From a bacterium (GTDB lineage: Bacteria; Zhuqueibacterota; Zhuqueibacteria; Residuimicrobiales; Krinioviventaceae), in the NCBI GenBank assembly GCA_029561455.1, contig JAKQIY010000064.1, forward strand, positions 1 to 64,000: DNA of 64,000 bases, read 5' to 3'. This document shows, piece by piece, positions 27,796 through 36,523 of the stretch. The translations under genes and the position numbers were made by a program. Position 1 is the first letter of the stretch, and every line of letters begins with the position of its first letter. The notes under the pieces are model-generated. The model saw nothing but the letters and a program-made list of their open reading frames with translations, ran no database searches and was not told the DNA's origin.

Positions 27796-28647
27796 TTATT
27801 CCTCACCAACAGTTTGCCAGAACATGTACTTGATAAAAACAAAGCCGTGATAAACCTGGGAATTACCACTTCTGTCTATAATGACCGGGTTTTCTTCAAC
27901 TCGTATATAGAGTTCCATATCCTTGCGATTGAGACCTGCGGCGCGGGTGGCGTCGATATCAAAATCGCGCATGGAAATGTCGCCGTCGATTGCCGGGATT
28001 ACCCGGAACCCGCCGTATTTTCTGCGGAAAAAGGCATGAACTTTTTCAAAAGAATTATCCGTTGCCACTACAAACACCTGGGCGCTGGGTCCCATCTCTT
28101 CAGCTTCCAGCAAGGCAATATCTTCCCGCAAGACCCCTTCTTCAAAAGTCAGATCGCCGGCCAGCGCTTTCAGGTCGGCCATGGTGCGGTTTAAACTATC
28201 CGAGAGTTGTACAGATACCGGGTAACTGATCAAATATATATCGATGCGGGTTGGCCAGAAACGATTAGCCATGCGCGGGATTTTAACCGAGTAAATTTCT
28301 ATACGGCTGGCGGATTGTTTATTAATTTCGGAAAACACATACACATAGCGGTCGCCGGTTTTATAAAATCGCTGTCCACACAGGAAAGAATAAAAAGCCA
28401 CCACAGTGCGCGGGTCATCCTCGCTGATAAAACTCATAATCCGCATAGTACGCGCTTTGGGAAATTTTAATTTTTCCTGTTCGGTTAAAAAGGCAACAAA
28501 ATCCTGATCAAGCACACCATTTTGGTAGACAAACTGATCGAATGTGCTTTCCCGGAAGAAAATTTGCCCGTTTACAGGCGCACCGGACAACACAATTATC
28601 AGGATGATGCCGGTAAACAGTATACTTTTAAGATTGTGAAATAGCAT
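27796..28647 (-). CDS. Exported protein of unknown function
   Basis: 283 aa from the ATG at 28647, giving a clean signal peptide (LFTGIILIIVLSGAPVNGQ); a TTG farther upstream is less likely. The mature protein is mixed alpha/beta with no recognised domain. Visible landmarks are TMRIMSFISEDDPRTVVAFY near residue 70 and RIDIYLISYPVSVQLSD near 135. It lies just downstream of the his operon terminator. It is probably periplasmic. Confidence 0.6.
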   Translation of the reverse strand: MLFHNLKSILFTGIILIIVLSGAPVNGQIFFRESTFDQFVYQNGVLDQDFVAFLTEQEKLKFPKARTMRIMSFISEDDPRTVVAFYSFLCGQRFYKTGDRYVYVFSEINKQSASRIEIYSVKIPRMANRFWPTRIDIYLISYPVSVQLSDSLNRTMADLKALAGDLTFEEGVLREDIALLEAEEMGPSAQVFVVATDNSFEKVHAFFRRKYGGFRVIPAIDGDISMRDFDIDATRAAGLNRKDMELYIRVEENPVIIDRSGNSQVYHGFVFIKYMFWQTVGEE

Positions 28648-28705
28648 AAAAAATTGTCCGTTAATAATAAAATCAATCAATAAAACCTATTGTACAAACA
28701 CTATT

Positions 28706-28725
28706 AGAAAAGACCGTTATCGGTC
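28706..28725 (-). terminator. Terminator of the his operon
   Basis: The minus strand reads GACCG-ATAA-CGGTC-TTTTCT. The stem includes the hisI stop codon and is followed by a T-run. This marks the end of the operon that begins at about 35262. Confidence 0.75.
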
Positions 28726-29067
28726 AAGCTGCCACGAAAAGCAGGAACGCTTGCCGGTATGACAAGTTGGACCTTTGGGCTTGGCAATGACCAGCACTGT
28801 ATCGCAATCGCAATCTGTATAAATTTCAACTACTTGTAAAAAGTTTCCTGAAGTTTCACCTTTGGTCCAATATTTTTGCCGGGAGCGGCTCCAAAAGGTT
28901 ACCATGTTTTTTTCCAGGGTCATCACAACGCTATCCCGGTTCATATATCCCAGCATCAAAATGGCGCCGTCGGCTTGATCCTGAATAATAGCCGGGATCA
29001 GGCCGTGTTCATCAAATTTCAGTTTTTGCAAAAAAGTATCCGATTGGAGCTTTTCAATCTCGGACAT
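28717..29067 (-). CDS. hisI: Phosphoribosyl-AMP cyclohydrolase
   Basis: 116 aa, cyclohydrolase domain only. The Mg/Zn site motifs [10 protein letters not shown] and [12 protein letters not shown] are intact. It opens the purine ring of PR-AMP in histidine synthesis. The pyrophosphohydrolase domain (HisE), often fused to HisI, is absent and must be encoded elsewhere. The start overlaps hisF by 14 nt. It is the last gene of the operon, with a terminator at its stop. Confidence 0.96.
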   Translation of the reverse strand: MSEIEKLQSDTFLQKLKFDEHGLIPAIIQDQADGAILMLGYMNRDSVVMTLEKNMVTFWSRSRQKYWTKGETSGNFLQVVEIYTDCDCDTVLVIAKPKGPTCHTGKRSCFSWQLDR

Positions 29068-29812
29068 GTATATTCCTTTCTTTCAGGTATGATTTAACTT
29101 CACGAATTGAATTTTCACGATAATGAAAAATCGAAGCAGCCAGGGCGGCATCGGCACAACCCTCTTTGAATACATCGACAAAATGCTGCGGTTCGCCGCA
29201 GCCGCCGGATGCTATAACAGGTATGGATACGGCTCTGGAAATAGTCCGGGTCAATTCAATATCAAAGCCGATCCTGGTGCCGTCGCGATCCATAGAGGTT
29301 AACAGTATTTCACCGGCGCCTAGGTTTTCGGCTTGCATTGCCCACTCCAGGGCGTCTTGGTCCACCGGTTCCCTGCCGCCGTATATATAAACCTGCCAGC
29401 CTTTATCATCGCGGCGTTTGGCGTCGATTGCCAGTACCGTAGCCTGACTGCCGAACTCCCATGCACATTTCCTGATCAGCTCCGGGTTTAAAACCGCGGC
29501 AGTGTTCATCGTCACCTTGTCGGCGCCGTTTTGCAACAACACGCGGGCGTCATCAACCGTACGGACCCCGCCGCCGACTGTTAACGGCATAAACACCTGC
29601 TCCGAGGTGCGGCGCACCACATCCAGCATGATCTCTCGCTTGTCGGATGAAGCGGTAATATCCAGAAATACCAGTTCATCGGCGCCGTGCTCATCATAAT
29701 AACGGGCCTGTTCCACCGGATCGCCGGCATCGACCAGGTTTAAAAAATTAATTCCTTTAACAACCCGCCCGGCTTTGACATCGAGGCAGGGTATGATCCT
29801 TTTTGCCAGCAT
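29054..29812 (-). CDS. hisF: Imidazole glycerol phosphate synthase, cyclase subunit
   Basis: 252 aa TIM barrel. Asp11 ([15 protein letters not shown]) is the general acid, and the second catalytic Asp is in LAIDAKRRD near residue 130. Phosphate-binding loops VGGGVRT and ASGGCGEPQ are present. With HisH it makes imidazole glycerol phosphate and AICAR. It lies 9 nt from hisA. Confidence 0.98.
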   Translation of the reverse strand: MLAKRIIPCLDVKAGRVVKGINFLNLVDAGDPVEQARYYDEHGADELVFLDITASSDKREIMLDVVRRTSEQVFMPLTVGGGVRTVDDARVLLQNGADKVTMNTAAVLNPELIRKCAWEFGSQATVLAIDAKRRDDKGWQVYIYGGREPVDQDALEWAMQAENLGAGEILLTSMDRDGTRIGFDIELTRTISRAVSIPVIASGGCGEPQHFVDVFKEGCADAALAASIFHYRENSIREVKSYLKERNIHVRD

Positions 29813-29821
29813 ATCTATTTA

Positions 29822-30550
29822 CTATCCGTTATATAATTCATTCAGTTTGACCAGATCGAGTTGATTTTCATAGAGCGCTTTGCCGACAATTGCGCCGTCT
29901 ATATACTTACAGTTTGTATTTAACAATGCAGAAAAATCCTCAAGGCGCGAAAATCCGCCGGAGGCAATGACCTGCATTTGGGTGTGGTTGGCTAATGCAA
30001 CAGTATTGTCAATGTTGGGGCCGCTCAATTCACCGTCGCGGTGGACATCGGTGTATATGATCCGAATTACACCCAGGTCTTTCATGTGCCGGGCAAAGGT
30101 ATAAACATCCGTATCGGTTTGCTGCTCCCATCCGGCAATAGCAACCTTGTTATCACGGGCATCTATACCAACTACTACTTTTTCAGCGCCAAAAGTATGC
30201 ACGGCCTCTTTAATAATATCTGGATTAGTAACCGCCACAGTGCCGAAAATCACCCGCGTCACTCCCAGATCGAGCCACTGCGAGGCATCTTCCAGGCTGC
30301 GAATACCACCGCCCAGTTCCACAGGAATGGTGATAGTGGATAAAATATTCTTAATGATCTGAATATTTTTACCGGCGCGACCGAAAGCCCCATCCAGGTT
30401 GACCAGGTGCAGCATTGCAGAACCCTGTTGCTGCCATAATAATGCCTGGGCCGCGGGGGCGTCGCTGTAAACATGCGCCGAGTCTTCCCTGCCCTGCCGC
30501 AGTCGTACACACTTGCCCTGTAACAGATCTATGGCGGGTAATATGATCAC
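29822..30550 (-). CDS. hisA: ProFAR isomerase
   Basis: 242 aa TIM barrel. MIILPAIDLLQGKCVRLRQG gives Asp8, and the second catalytic Asp is in YTDVHRDGEL. Phosphate loops ELGGGIRS and ASGGFSRLED are present. It isomerises ProFAR to PRFAR in histidine synthesis. It lies between hisH and hisF. Confidence 0.97.
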   Translation of the reverse strand: MIILPAIDLLQGKCVRLRQGREDSAHVYSDAPAAQALLWQQQGSAMLHLVNLDGAFGRAGKNIQIIKNILSTITIPVELGGGIRSLEDASQWLDLGVTRVIFGTVAVTNPDIIKEAVHTFGAEKVVVGIDARDNKVAIAGWEQQTDTDVYTFARHMKDLGVIRIIYTDVHRDGELSGPNIDNTVALANHTQMQVIASGGFSRLEDFSALLNTNCKYIDGAIVGKALYENQLDLVKLNELYNG

Positions 30551-30551
30551 A

Positions 30552-31157
30552 TCAATCCTTTAAATTAATAAAATTCCTGAGAACCTGTAAACCGACTTTT
30601 TGCGATTTTTCGGGATGAAACTGTAAACCGTAAATATTCTTGCTTTGCAGCGCAATCGGTACACGGCCGCCATACTCGGTTTCGCCAATAACAATAGCCG
30701 GATCATCCGGAACAAAAAAATAAGAATGAGCAAAATAAAAATAACTGTCTTGCGGTATTCCTTCCCACAATGGTGAGCGGCGGGTTGGGATCAGCACATT
30801 CCAGCCCAGATGCGGTACTTTTAATTCATGAGCAAACCGTTTAACCCGGCCCTGAAGAACCGCCAGACCCCGGCTGGTTTTATCCTCTTCGCTGCCGGCG
30901 AACAATAACTGCATACCGAGGCAAATACCTAAAAACGGCCGGCCTGTAGCGATATAATCAAGCAACGGTTCGCGTAAATGCTTTTGGTCGATTTTTTCAA
31001 CCGCCTGGCCAAAAGCGCCGACGCCGGGGAAAATGATCTTGTCCGCACGGGCAATTTCAACCGGATCGCTGGTGATGACAGCCCTGGCGCCGGAAAACTC
31101 AACGGCTTTTTGCACACTGCGCAGGTTGCCGGCCTCATAATTGATGATACAGATCAT
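30552..31157 (-). CDS. hisH: Imidazole glycerol phosphate synthase, glutaminase subunit
   Basis: 201 aa class I glutamine amidotransferase. The nucleophile Cys is in PFLGICLGMQLLF (about residue 80), and the His/Glu pair is in LQFHPEKSQ near the end. It feeds ammonia to HisF. Its ATG shares a base with the hisB stop region (end/start 31157), so the genes are tightly coupled. Confidence 0.97.
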   Translation of the reverse strand: MICIINYEAGNLRSVQKAVEFSGARAVITSDPVEIARADKIIFPGVGAFGQAVEKIDQKHLREPLLDYIATGRPFLGICLGMQLLFAGSEEDKTSRGLAVLQGRVKRFAHELKVPHLGWNVLIPTRRSPLWEGIPQDSYFYFAHSYFFVPDDPAIVIGETEYGGRVPIALQSKNIYGLQFHPEKSQKVGLQVLRNFINLKD

Positions 31158-31744
31158 TACAATACCCCTTTGGTCGAGGGGATGCCCGCTTGCCCGCCAT
31201 CGGGTGATACGGCCATACGTAATGCCCGTGCGACCGCCTTGCTCATTGCTTCCAGTGCATGATGCCGGTTTTGCCCATAGAGCAATGACACATGCAGGGT
31301 GATCCTGGCATTCATAGCCAGGGCACGCAGGAATTCCGGGAACAGTTCACTTTCGAACTGACCGACTAGACCGGCATCAAGGTCATTTTCATAAAACAGG
31401 AAGCCACGACCGCTAATATCAACAACGGCGCGGGCCAGCGCTTCATCGAGCGGGCAATAGGCATGACCAAAGCGGGTTATGCCGGCGCAATCGCCCAGCG
31501 CCTGGGCAAAGGCCTGACCCAGCACAATACCGGTATCTTCAACAGTGTGATGACCATCTATATGCAGATCGCCTTTGACTTTGATATCCAAATCGAACCG
31601 GCCGTGCTTGCGCAAGGCGTCCAGCAGGTGGTCAAAAAAGCCGATGCCGCTGGAACATTCGCCCTTGCCTGAGCCGTCCAGGTTCAGGGAAACAGAAATT
31701 TCCGTTTCTTTGGTTTTACGGTTTACAATTGCCTTGCGGTTCAT
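31157..31744 (-). CDS. hisB: Imidazoleglycerol-phosphate dehydratase
   Basis: 195 aa, dehydratase domain only. The double manganese-site motif HIDGHHTVEDTG and the second half HHALEAMSKAVARAL are intact. There is no N-terminal histidinol-phosphatase domain as in enteric HisB, so that step must be done by a separate enzyme not in this operon. It overlaps hisC by 4 nt. Confidence 0.97.
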   Translation of the reverse strand: MNRKAIVNRKTKETEISVSLNLDGSGKGECSSGIGFFDHLLDALRKHGRFDLDIKVKGDLHIDGHHTVEDTGIVLGQAFAQALGDCAGITRFGHAYCPLDEALARAVVDISGRGFLFYENDLDAGLVGQFESELFPEFLRALAMNARITLHVSLLYGQNRHHALEAMSKAVARALRMAVSPDGGQAGIPSTKGVL

Positions 31745-32808
31745 TTTTCGTCCTTGAATATATCCTGCAATTTTTCCAAAAACAATTCATTCTCCTGTCG
31801 CGAGCCGATACTGACGCGCTGATAGCCTTGCAGCAGATCATAGCTGCTTACATCCCGCACCAGGATACCGCGCTTTTTCAGTTCTATAAACAAGTTAACA
31901 TCCTTTGGCGTATGAAACAACAAAAAATTGGCCGAGGACGGAAATACCCTGATGAATTTACAAGCCTGCATCTGCTGGTACAGCCATTCCCGCTCGACTT
32001 TTAACCGTTCGATCTGCTGCAGCATCAGGCCGGGGTCATCCAGCAGCCGACATGCTACCAATTCCGTGAACAGGTTAATGTTATAAGGGATATTTACTTT
32101 GACCAACTGGGCAATGATCCCGGCGGCGGCAATAAAATAACCGAACCGCAGCCCGGCCAGGCTGAACGCTTTGGAAAAAGTGCGCGAGATCAACAGGTTA
32201 GGATATTCAGGCAGCAGTTCTATGGCCGAGCGCTCGCAAAACTCGCCATACGCCTCGTCAAAGAATACCAGTCCCGGCGCTGCGGCGCAAACCTGGCTTA
32301 CCTGCTCCATATCCATTTCAAATCCGGTGGGATTATTGGGTGAACACAAGATGACCAGGCGCGGGTGATGTTGTTTGATAGCCTGCAATAATTCAACAAT
32401 CGGGAACGGCGTACCCGGCGGCTGCAACACTTTGATCAATTTGGCGCCATACAATTCATTAAACATTTCGTACAGAGAAAAGGTTGGAGCGCAATAGATA
32501 ATGGTATCGCCGGGTTCGATCACCGCGGAATAGAGAGTTTGTAATATCTGGTTTGAACCGTTGCCGGTTAAAATCTGCCCGGCTTTAACCTGGTGCCGGG
32601 CAGCCAGCTTTTCGCGCAGCAGCGGCGAAGTATTGACCGGATAACGATTCCATTCCAGTTTTTTAGCGCGTTCACATAATTCGTCTTTGATCGTCTGCGG
32701 CACGTCGGCCGGATTTTCATTCTGGTTCAGTTTTGCCAGGTATTCCTTTTGCGGCGGGGATTCGTACCCCTGCATGGCTGTTACCGCTTTTTTAAAATAG
32801 TTTTCCAT
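31741..32808 (-). CDS. hisC: Histidinol-phosphate aminotransferase
   Basis: 355 aa fold-type I PLP enzyme. The PLP lysine is in SRTFSKAFSLAGLRFGY. NPTGFEMDMEQV and FFDEAYGEF are conserved co-factor motifs. It transfers an amino group from glutamate to imidazole acetol phosphate. It abuts hisD with no gap. Confidence 0.95.
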   Translation of the reverse strand: MENYFKKAVTAMQGYESPPQKEYLAKLNQNENPADVPQTIKDELCERAKKLEWNRYPVNTSPLLREKLAARHQVKAGQILTGNGSNQILQTLYSAVIEPGDTIIYCAPTFSLYEMFNELYGAKLIKVLQPPGTPFPIVELLQAIKQHHPRLVILCSPNNPTGFEMDMEQVSQVCAAAPGLVFFDEAYGEFCERSAIELLPEYPNLLISRTFSKAFSLAGLRFGYFIAAAGIIAQLVKVNIPYNINLFTELVACRLLDDPGLMLQQIERLKVEREWLYQQMQACKFIRVFPSSANFLLFHTPKDVNLFIELKKRGILVRDVSSYDLLQGYQRVSIGSRQENELFLEKLQDIFKDEK

Positions 32809-34095
32809 CTAGTCACTCATTCTAATTTTGATAGCATTGGCGTGGGCGGTCAATTCTTCGCTGTTGGCAAAAGTGATGATCTTTTCACCGTGCTTGAGAA
32901 TACCCTCGCGGCTATAGTGCACAACGCTGCTGGTTTTCATAAAATCTTCAGTGCGCAGGGGACTGAAGAAACGCGCCGAGCCGTTGGTCGGCAACACATG
33001 GTTCGGGCCGGCCCAGTAATCGCCCACCGCTTCAGGCGACCAGGAACCCAAAAAGATCGCCCCGGCGTTCTTGATTACTTCCAGCGTCTCCCAGGGTTTT
33101 TCCACGTGCAGGCCAAGATGTTCCGGCGCCAGTTGGTTGGAAAGCGTAATACATGATTGCATATCGGGCATTAGCAGAATGCCGCCGTAATTATCAAGAG
33201 ATTGCTGAATGATCTCCCGGCGCGGCAATTGCGCCATTTGCTGTTCAACCTGGCGCTGCACTGTTTGCGCCAGCTCAGGCGAGTCGGTTATCACAATTGA
33301 TGAAGCCAGCGGGTCATGTTCGGCCTGGGCCAGCAAATCGGCGGCGGTATAAGCGGCATTGGCGGTTTTATCGGCAATGACAATTACCTCACTGGGCCCG
33401 GCAACCATATCGATGCCGCAATGTCCGAACAATTGCTTTTTGGCAGTAGCCACATAGATATTGCCGGGGCCGACAATTTTATCCACCTGCGGCACGGTTT
33501 GAGTGCCGAATGCCATAGCGGCAATTGCTTGGGCACCGCCAATGCGAAATACCTGGGTAATACCCAGTTCCCACGCAGCGGCCAAAATGGTCCTGTTAAC
33601 CTCACCCTGGGGATTTGCCGGGGTTGTGAGGATAATTTCCCGTACTCCCGCTACTTGCGCCGGTACTACGCCCATTAACAGCGAAGACGGGTAAACCGCG
33701 CGGCCGCCGGGCACATAAACGCCAACCCGTTCCAGGGGCACAACGCGCTGCCCCAGCACAATGTTATCCAACTCTTCGCAGAACCATGACTGTGGCAGGT
33801 TCTTTTCGTGAAAGCGGCGAATATTTTCCTTTGCTTCACGCAATACCGCCAGCAGTTCACCATCCAGTTCCTGGTGCGCGGTTTCCAGCTCAACGGCGGA
33901 TACGGCCATGCCGTAGCGATGCAGATCAACCTTGTCGAATTTTTGCGTATATTCATATAATGCAGCATCGCCGTTGAGACGAACATTTTCAAGAATCGCC
34001 GTAACAATCTGGTTGACCTCAACCGAAACGCGAGTTCGTCGCTGCATGAACCGTTCGATAAACCCCTTTATTTCTTGATCCCGGAATATTTTCAT
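32809..34095 (-). CDS. hisD: Histidinol dehydrogenase
   Basis: 428 aa, complete. Zinc/active-site segments DMVAGPSEV, LLAQAEHDPLASS, APEHLGLHVE and NHVLPTNGSARFFSPL are visible. It oxidises histidinol to histidine in two NAD-dependent steps. It starts 14 nt after hisG. Confidence 0.97.
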   Translation of the reverse strand: MKIFRDQEIKGFIERFMQRRTRVSVEVNQIVTAILENVRLNGDAALYEYTQKFDKVDLHRYGMAVSAVELETAHQELDGELLAVLREAKENIRRFHEKNLPQSWFCEELDNIVLGQRVVPLERVGVYVPGGRAVYPSSLLMGVVPAQVAGVREIILTTPANPQGEVNRTILAAAWELGITQVFRIGGAQAIAAMAFGTQTVPQVDKIVGPGNIYVATAKKQLFGHCGIDMVAGPSEVIVIADKTANAAYTAADLLAQAEHDPLASSIVITDSPELAQTVQRQVEQQMAQLPRREIIQQSLDNYGGILLMPDMQSCITLSNQLAPEHLGLHVEKPWETLEVIKNAGAIFLGSWSPEAVGDYWAGPNHVLPTNGSARFFSPLRTEDFMKTSSVVHYSREGILKHGEKIITFANSEELTAHANAIKIRMSD

Positions 34096-34109
34096 TTTAT
34101 TGGCCTGAT

Positions 34110-35006
34110 TTAATAAATCACTTTATTTAACGGGTATTCTATGATATCCTGGGCGCCGGCGCGTTTCAGGGTGGGTATCAAATCTTTTATTGTTTTCTCA
34201 TCAACGATAATTTCCACAGCTACCCAGTCTTCGCCATATAAAGATGAAATAGTCGGTTTTTTCATGGCCGGCAGCACTTTGATCAGGTTGTCGATTTTTT
34301 CTTTGGGCAGGTTCATTTTTAAACCCACTTTGCCCTCCGCCTGGATGGCGCTTTGCAGCAGCATGTTCAGGTCTTCTATCTTTTGCCGTTTGAAGGCATT
34401 CTGCCAGCTGGTTTTATTAGCAATAATCATGGTGCGCGATTCCAGCAGCACATCGACAATGCGCAGGTTATTAGCGCGCAGCGAACTGCCGGTTTCGGTT
34501 ACTTCGACGATCGCATCCACCAGGGTAGGGGCTTTAACCTCCGTAGCGCCCCAGGAAAATTCGACTTCTGCCTGGACGCCGTTTTTCTTTAAATAATCTT
34601 CGGTGAGATTAACAATTTCCGTGGCAATGCGTTTACCCTGCAAATCCTTGACACTTTTTATGTCCGAATCATTAGGAACCGCCAGCACCCATTTGACCGG
34701 GCGCATGGTCAGTTTGGCGTAGGTCAGTTCGCCGACCTCGATGACATCGGCGCGGTTTTCCAGTATCCAGTCTTTACCGGTAAGACCAACATCGAATACT
34801 CCATCCTCGACATATTTGGCAATTTCCTGCGCCCGGATCAGAATGGCCTGAATGCTTTCATCATCAATCGAGGGGAAATAGGAACGCTCGCTGACCGAAA
34901 AATAATACCCGGCTTTGGCCAGCAGGCGAAAAGTGGATTCCTGCAGGCTGCCCTTGGGCAAGCCAACCCGCAACACATTATTATTGTTACCATTTACAAA
35001 ACCCAT
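34110..35006 (-). CDS. hisG: ATP phosphoribosyltransferase, long form
   Basis: 298 aa. Its N-terminal catalytic domain has GLPKGSLQE and DVGLTGKDW, with the phosphate-binding region [15 protein letters not shown] and [10 protein letters not shown]. The last 75 residues are the ACT-like regulatory domain of the long HisG, so it is probably feedback-inhibited by histidine and needs no HisZ. It is the first enzyme and first gene of the operon, and follows a leader and attenuator. Confidence 0.97.
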   Translation of the reverse strand: MGFVNGNNNNVLRVGLPKGSLQESTFRLLAKAGYYFSVSERSYFPSIDDESIQAILIRAQEIAKYVEDGVFDVGLTGKDWILENRADVIEVGELTYAKLTMRPVKWVLAVPNDSDIKSVKDLQGKRIATEIVNLTEDYLKKNGVQAEVEFSWGATEVKAPTLVDAIVEVTETGSSLRANNLRIVDVLLESRTMIIANKTSWQNAFKRQKIEDLNMLLQSAIQAEGKVGLKMNLPKEKIDNLIKVLPAMKKPTISSLYGEDWVAVEIIVDEKTIKDLIPTLKRAGAQDIIEYPLNKVIY

Positions 35007-35112
35007 AACAACTCCATAGTAAAAATTAAATTTTCATGCTCCCGGCCATATTTAACCGGACAACTGTTGCGCACCGTTTTGTACACGGCTCTCAGTCTTT
35101 GAACTCATAAAT

Positions 35113-35145
35113 AAAAAAAAAGCCCGCCGGGTTACGGAGGGCTTT
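35113..35145 (-). terminator. his attenuator terminator
   Basis: The stem AAAGCCC/GGGCTTT (7 bp) is extended by CCG/CGG after a mismatch, with a 5-nt loop. On the minus strand eight T follow (complement of 35113-35120). It lies between the leader peptide and hisG, so it is the attenuator rather than an operon end. Confidence 0.88.
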
Positions 35146-35184
35146 AATTTAAAAAAAGATCAGGATATATTAATCACCCGCCCG

Positions 35185-35244
35185 CTACAAGGAATTGTCG
35201 GTTATATGAGCATGGTGATGATGATGTACGGTATATCTGATCAT
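35185..35244 (-). CDS. hisL: his operon leader peptide
   Basis: 19 aa: MIRYTVHHHHHAHITDNSL. Five consecutive histidine codons and a sixth two codons later (CAT CAT CAT CAC CAT GCT CAT) are the sensing element. An AAGAGAA stretch lies upstream as a weak ribosome-binding site. It ends TTG TAG just before the GC-rich spacer and attenuator. This is the enterobacterial-type arrangement in an organism not of that group. Confidence 0.9.
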   Translation of the reverse strand: MIRYTVHHHHHAHITDNSL

Positions 35245-35269
35245 AATATTCTCTTTTTTATACACAGTA

Positions 35270-35298
35270 AATTTACTATAAACAAAAATGTAATGCAA
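35270..35298 (-). promoter_or_regulatory. Probable sigma-70-type promoter of the his operon
   Basis: The minus strand has TTGCAT, a 17-nt spacer, and TAAATT. The predicted start is near 35262, about 18 nt before the leader ATG. Confidence 0.6.
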
Positions 35299-35312
35299 GA
35301 AAAATTTTGGAT

Positions 35313-35340
35313 AAAACCGACTATTTACGCCGGTTTTTTT
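35313..35340. terminator. Hairpin at the acetate kinase 3' end
   Basis: The arms AAAACCG (35313-35319) and CGGTTTT (35331-35337) overlap the ackA stop codon. T-runs on both sides make it a possible bidirectional terminator. It separates ackA from the his promoter. Confidence 0.5.
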
Positions 35341-36523
35341 CCAGCAACTCCTGCACTTCCCTGGCGACAACCACTTCTTCATTGGTTGGAATAACCGCTA
35401 CCTTAACCTGTGAAGCGGACGAAGAGATAAGCGCTTCGCCGTTAACCGTGTTGTTTAAATCCGTATCTATCTGAATGCCAATACAATCCAGGGCGTTACA
35501 TATCTCCCGGCGGAACGGAGCGCTTTTTTCACCAATACCGCCGGTTAAGACCAACACATCGCAGCCTCCCAAGGTAACATAATAAGCGCCTATGTACTGC
35601 TGTACACGGTAACAATAGGTCTTCATAGCAAGGATAGCACGCTCATCCCCTTGCAGAGCGGCATCTTCAATTTGTTTCACATCCTTGTTCTGCCCGGCAA
35701 TCCCGGCCAGGCCGCTTTGCGACTGCAACAGTTCGGCAACCTCATCAACACTCATATTTTCCGCTTTTTGCAAATACAGGGGAATGAATGGATCGAGATC
35801 GCCGCAGCGGTTGGCGTTCAACAGGCCGCTTTGCGGGGAAAAAGACATGCTGGTATCAACCGACTTGCCGTTCTTGATGGCGCATATCGATGAACTACCA
35901 CCCAGGTGACAGGAGATGATGCGGTTTTTATCCGACGCTAAACCGGTAAATTGCGGCGTGCGTTCGGCAATATAACGATGTGAAGCGCCGTGAAAACCGT
36001 ATTTACGAATGCCATGCTTTTCCGCCAGTTTATATGGTAAACCGGTTGTATAAGCATAATCGGGAATGGTGCGGTGAAAAGCCGGTTCAAACAACCCCAC
36101 GCACGGTACGCCGGGGATCATGACGGTAAACGCTTTGATTGCCTGAATATAGGGCGGATTATGAGCCGGAGCCAGGAAATTATATTCTTCCATAGCCTGC
36201 AATACCTGATCATTCAATACCCGACATTCGCGCATATTCTTTCCGTGTACGGTTTTAAAACCGACAGCGTCTATTTCGTGTAAACCGGTTAACAACCGGT
36301 TATCTTTATTTATGAGAAAATCTGTACATGCGGAAATGGCTTGCTGATAATTGCGGAATTCCCGGCTGCCACTTGCCCGGTTCGCTGCACAGGAAAACGA
36401 AAAGCAGGAATTATCCGTACCGATATTTTCCACTTTACCGGCGGCCAGGATGATCTCCTCCGGCATGGTATACAATTTAAATTTAAATGAAGTGCTGCCA
36501 ACATTGGCAACCAGGATCTTCAT
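35321..36523 (-). CDS. Acetate kinase-like protein, divergent
   Basis: 400 aa from the ATG at 36523, which overlaps the ROK kinase stop by 4 nt and follows AGGGA; an upstream extension is inside that gene. The ASKHA fold of acetate/butyrate kinases is clear: KILVANVGSTSFKFKLY, HRTIP, YGFHGASHRYIAER, and LTGGIGEKSAPFRREI. Usual active-site motifs differ. HRVVHGG is FKTVHGK, and the MGTRSGDIDP loop is NANRCGDLDP. The family makes acetyl phosphate from acetate and ATP, or the reverse. Here the acyl substrate may differ. No phosphotransacetylase is seen nearby. Confidence 0.8.
   Translation of the reverse strand: MKILVANVGSTSFKFKLYTMPEEIILAAGKVENIGTDNSCFSFSCAANRASGSREFRNYQQAISACTDFLINKDNRLLTGLHEIDAVGFKTVHGKNMRECRVLNDQVLQAMEEYNFLAPAHNPPYIQAIKAFTVMIPGVPCVGLFEPAFHRTIPDYAYTTGLPYKLAEKHGIRKYGFHGASHRYIAERTPQFTGLASDKNRIISCHLGGSSSICAIKNGKSVDTSMSFSPQSGLLNANRCGDLDPFIPLYLQKAENMSVDEVAELLQSQSGLAGIAGQNKDVKQIEDAALQGDERAILAMKTYCYRVQQYIGAYYVTLGGCDVLVLTGGIGEKSAPFRREICNALDCIGIQIDTDLNNTVNGEALISSSASQVKVAVIPTNEEVVVAREVQELLEKNRRK

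Larger units (their letters stand above)
35007..35320 (-). promoter_or_regulatory. his operon leader region (promoter, leader peptide, attenuator)
   Basis: This 314-bp stretch has no enzyme gene but a full attenuation control region. In order on the minus strand it holds a promoter (35298 to 35270), a His-rich leader ORF (35244 to 35185), a GC-rich spacer with GCGGGCGGGT, an intrinsic terminator (35145 to 35113), and about 100 nt up to hisG. Uncharged histidyl-tRNA would stall the ribosome on the His codons and favour antitermination. Confidence 0.85.

Noticed and set aside
35185..35244. Five-histidine run considered as a vector-derived tag
   Set aside because: It sits in a natural leader with a promoter and attenuator right before hisG, and mixes CAT and CAC codons; a leader peptide explains it fully.
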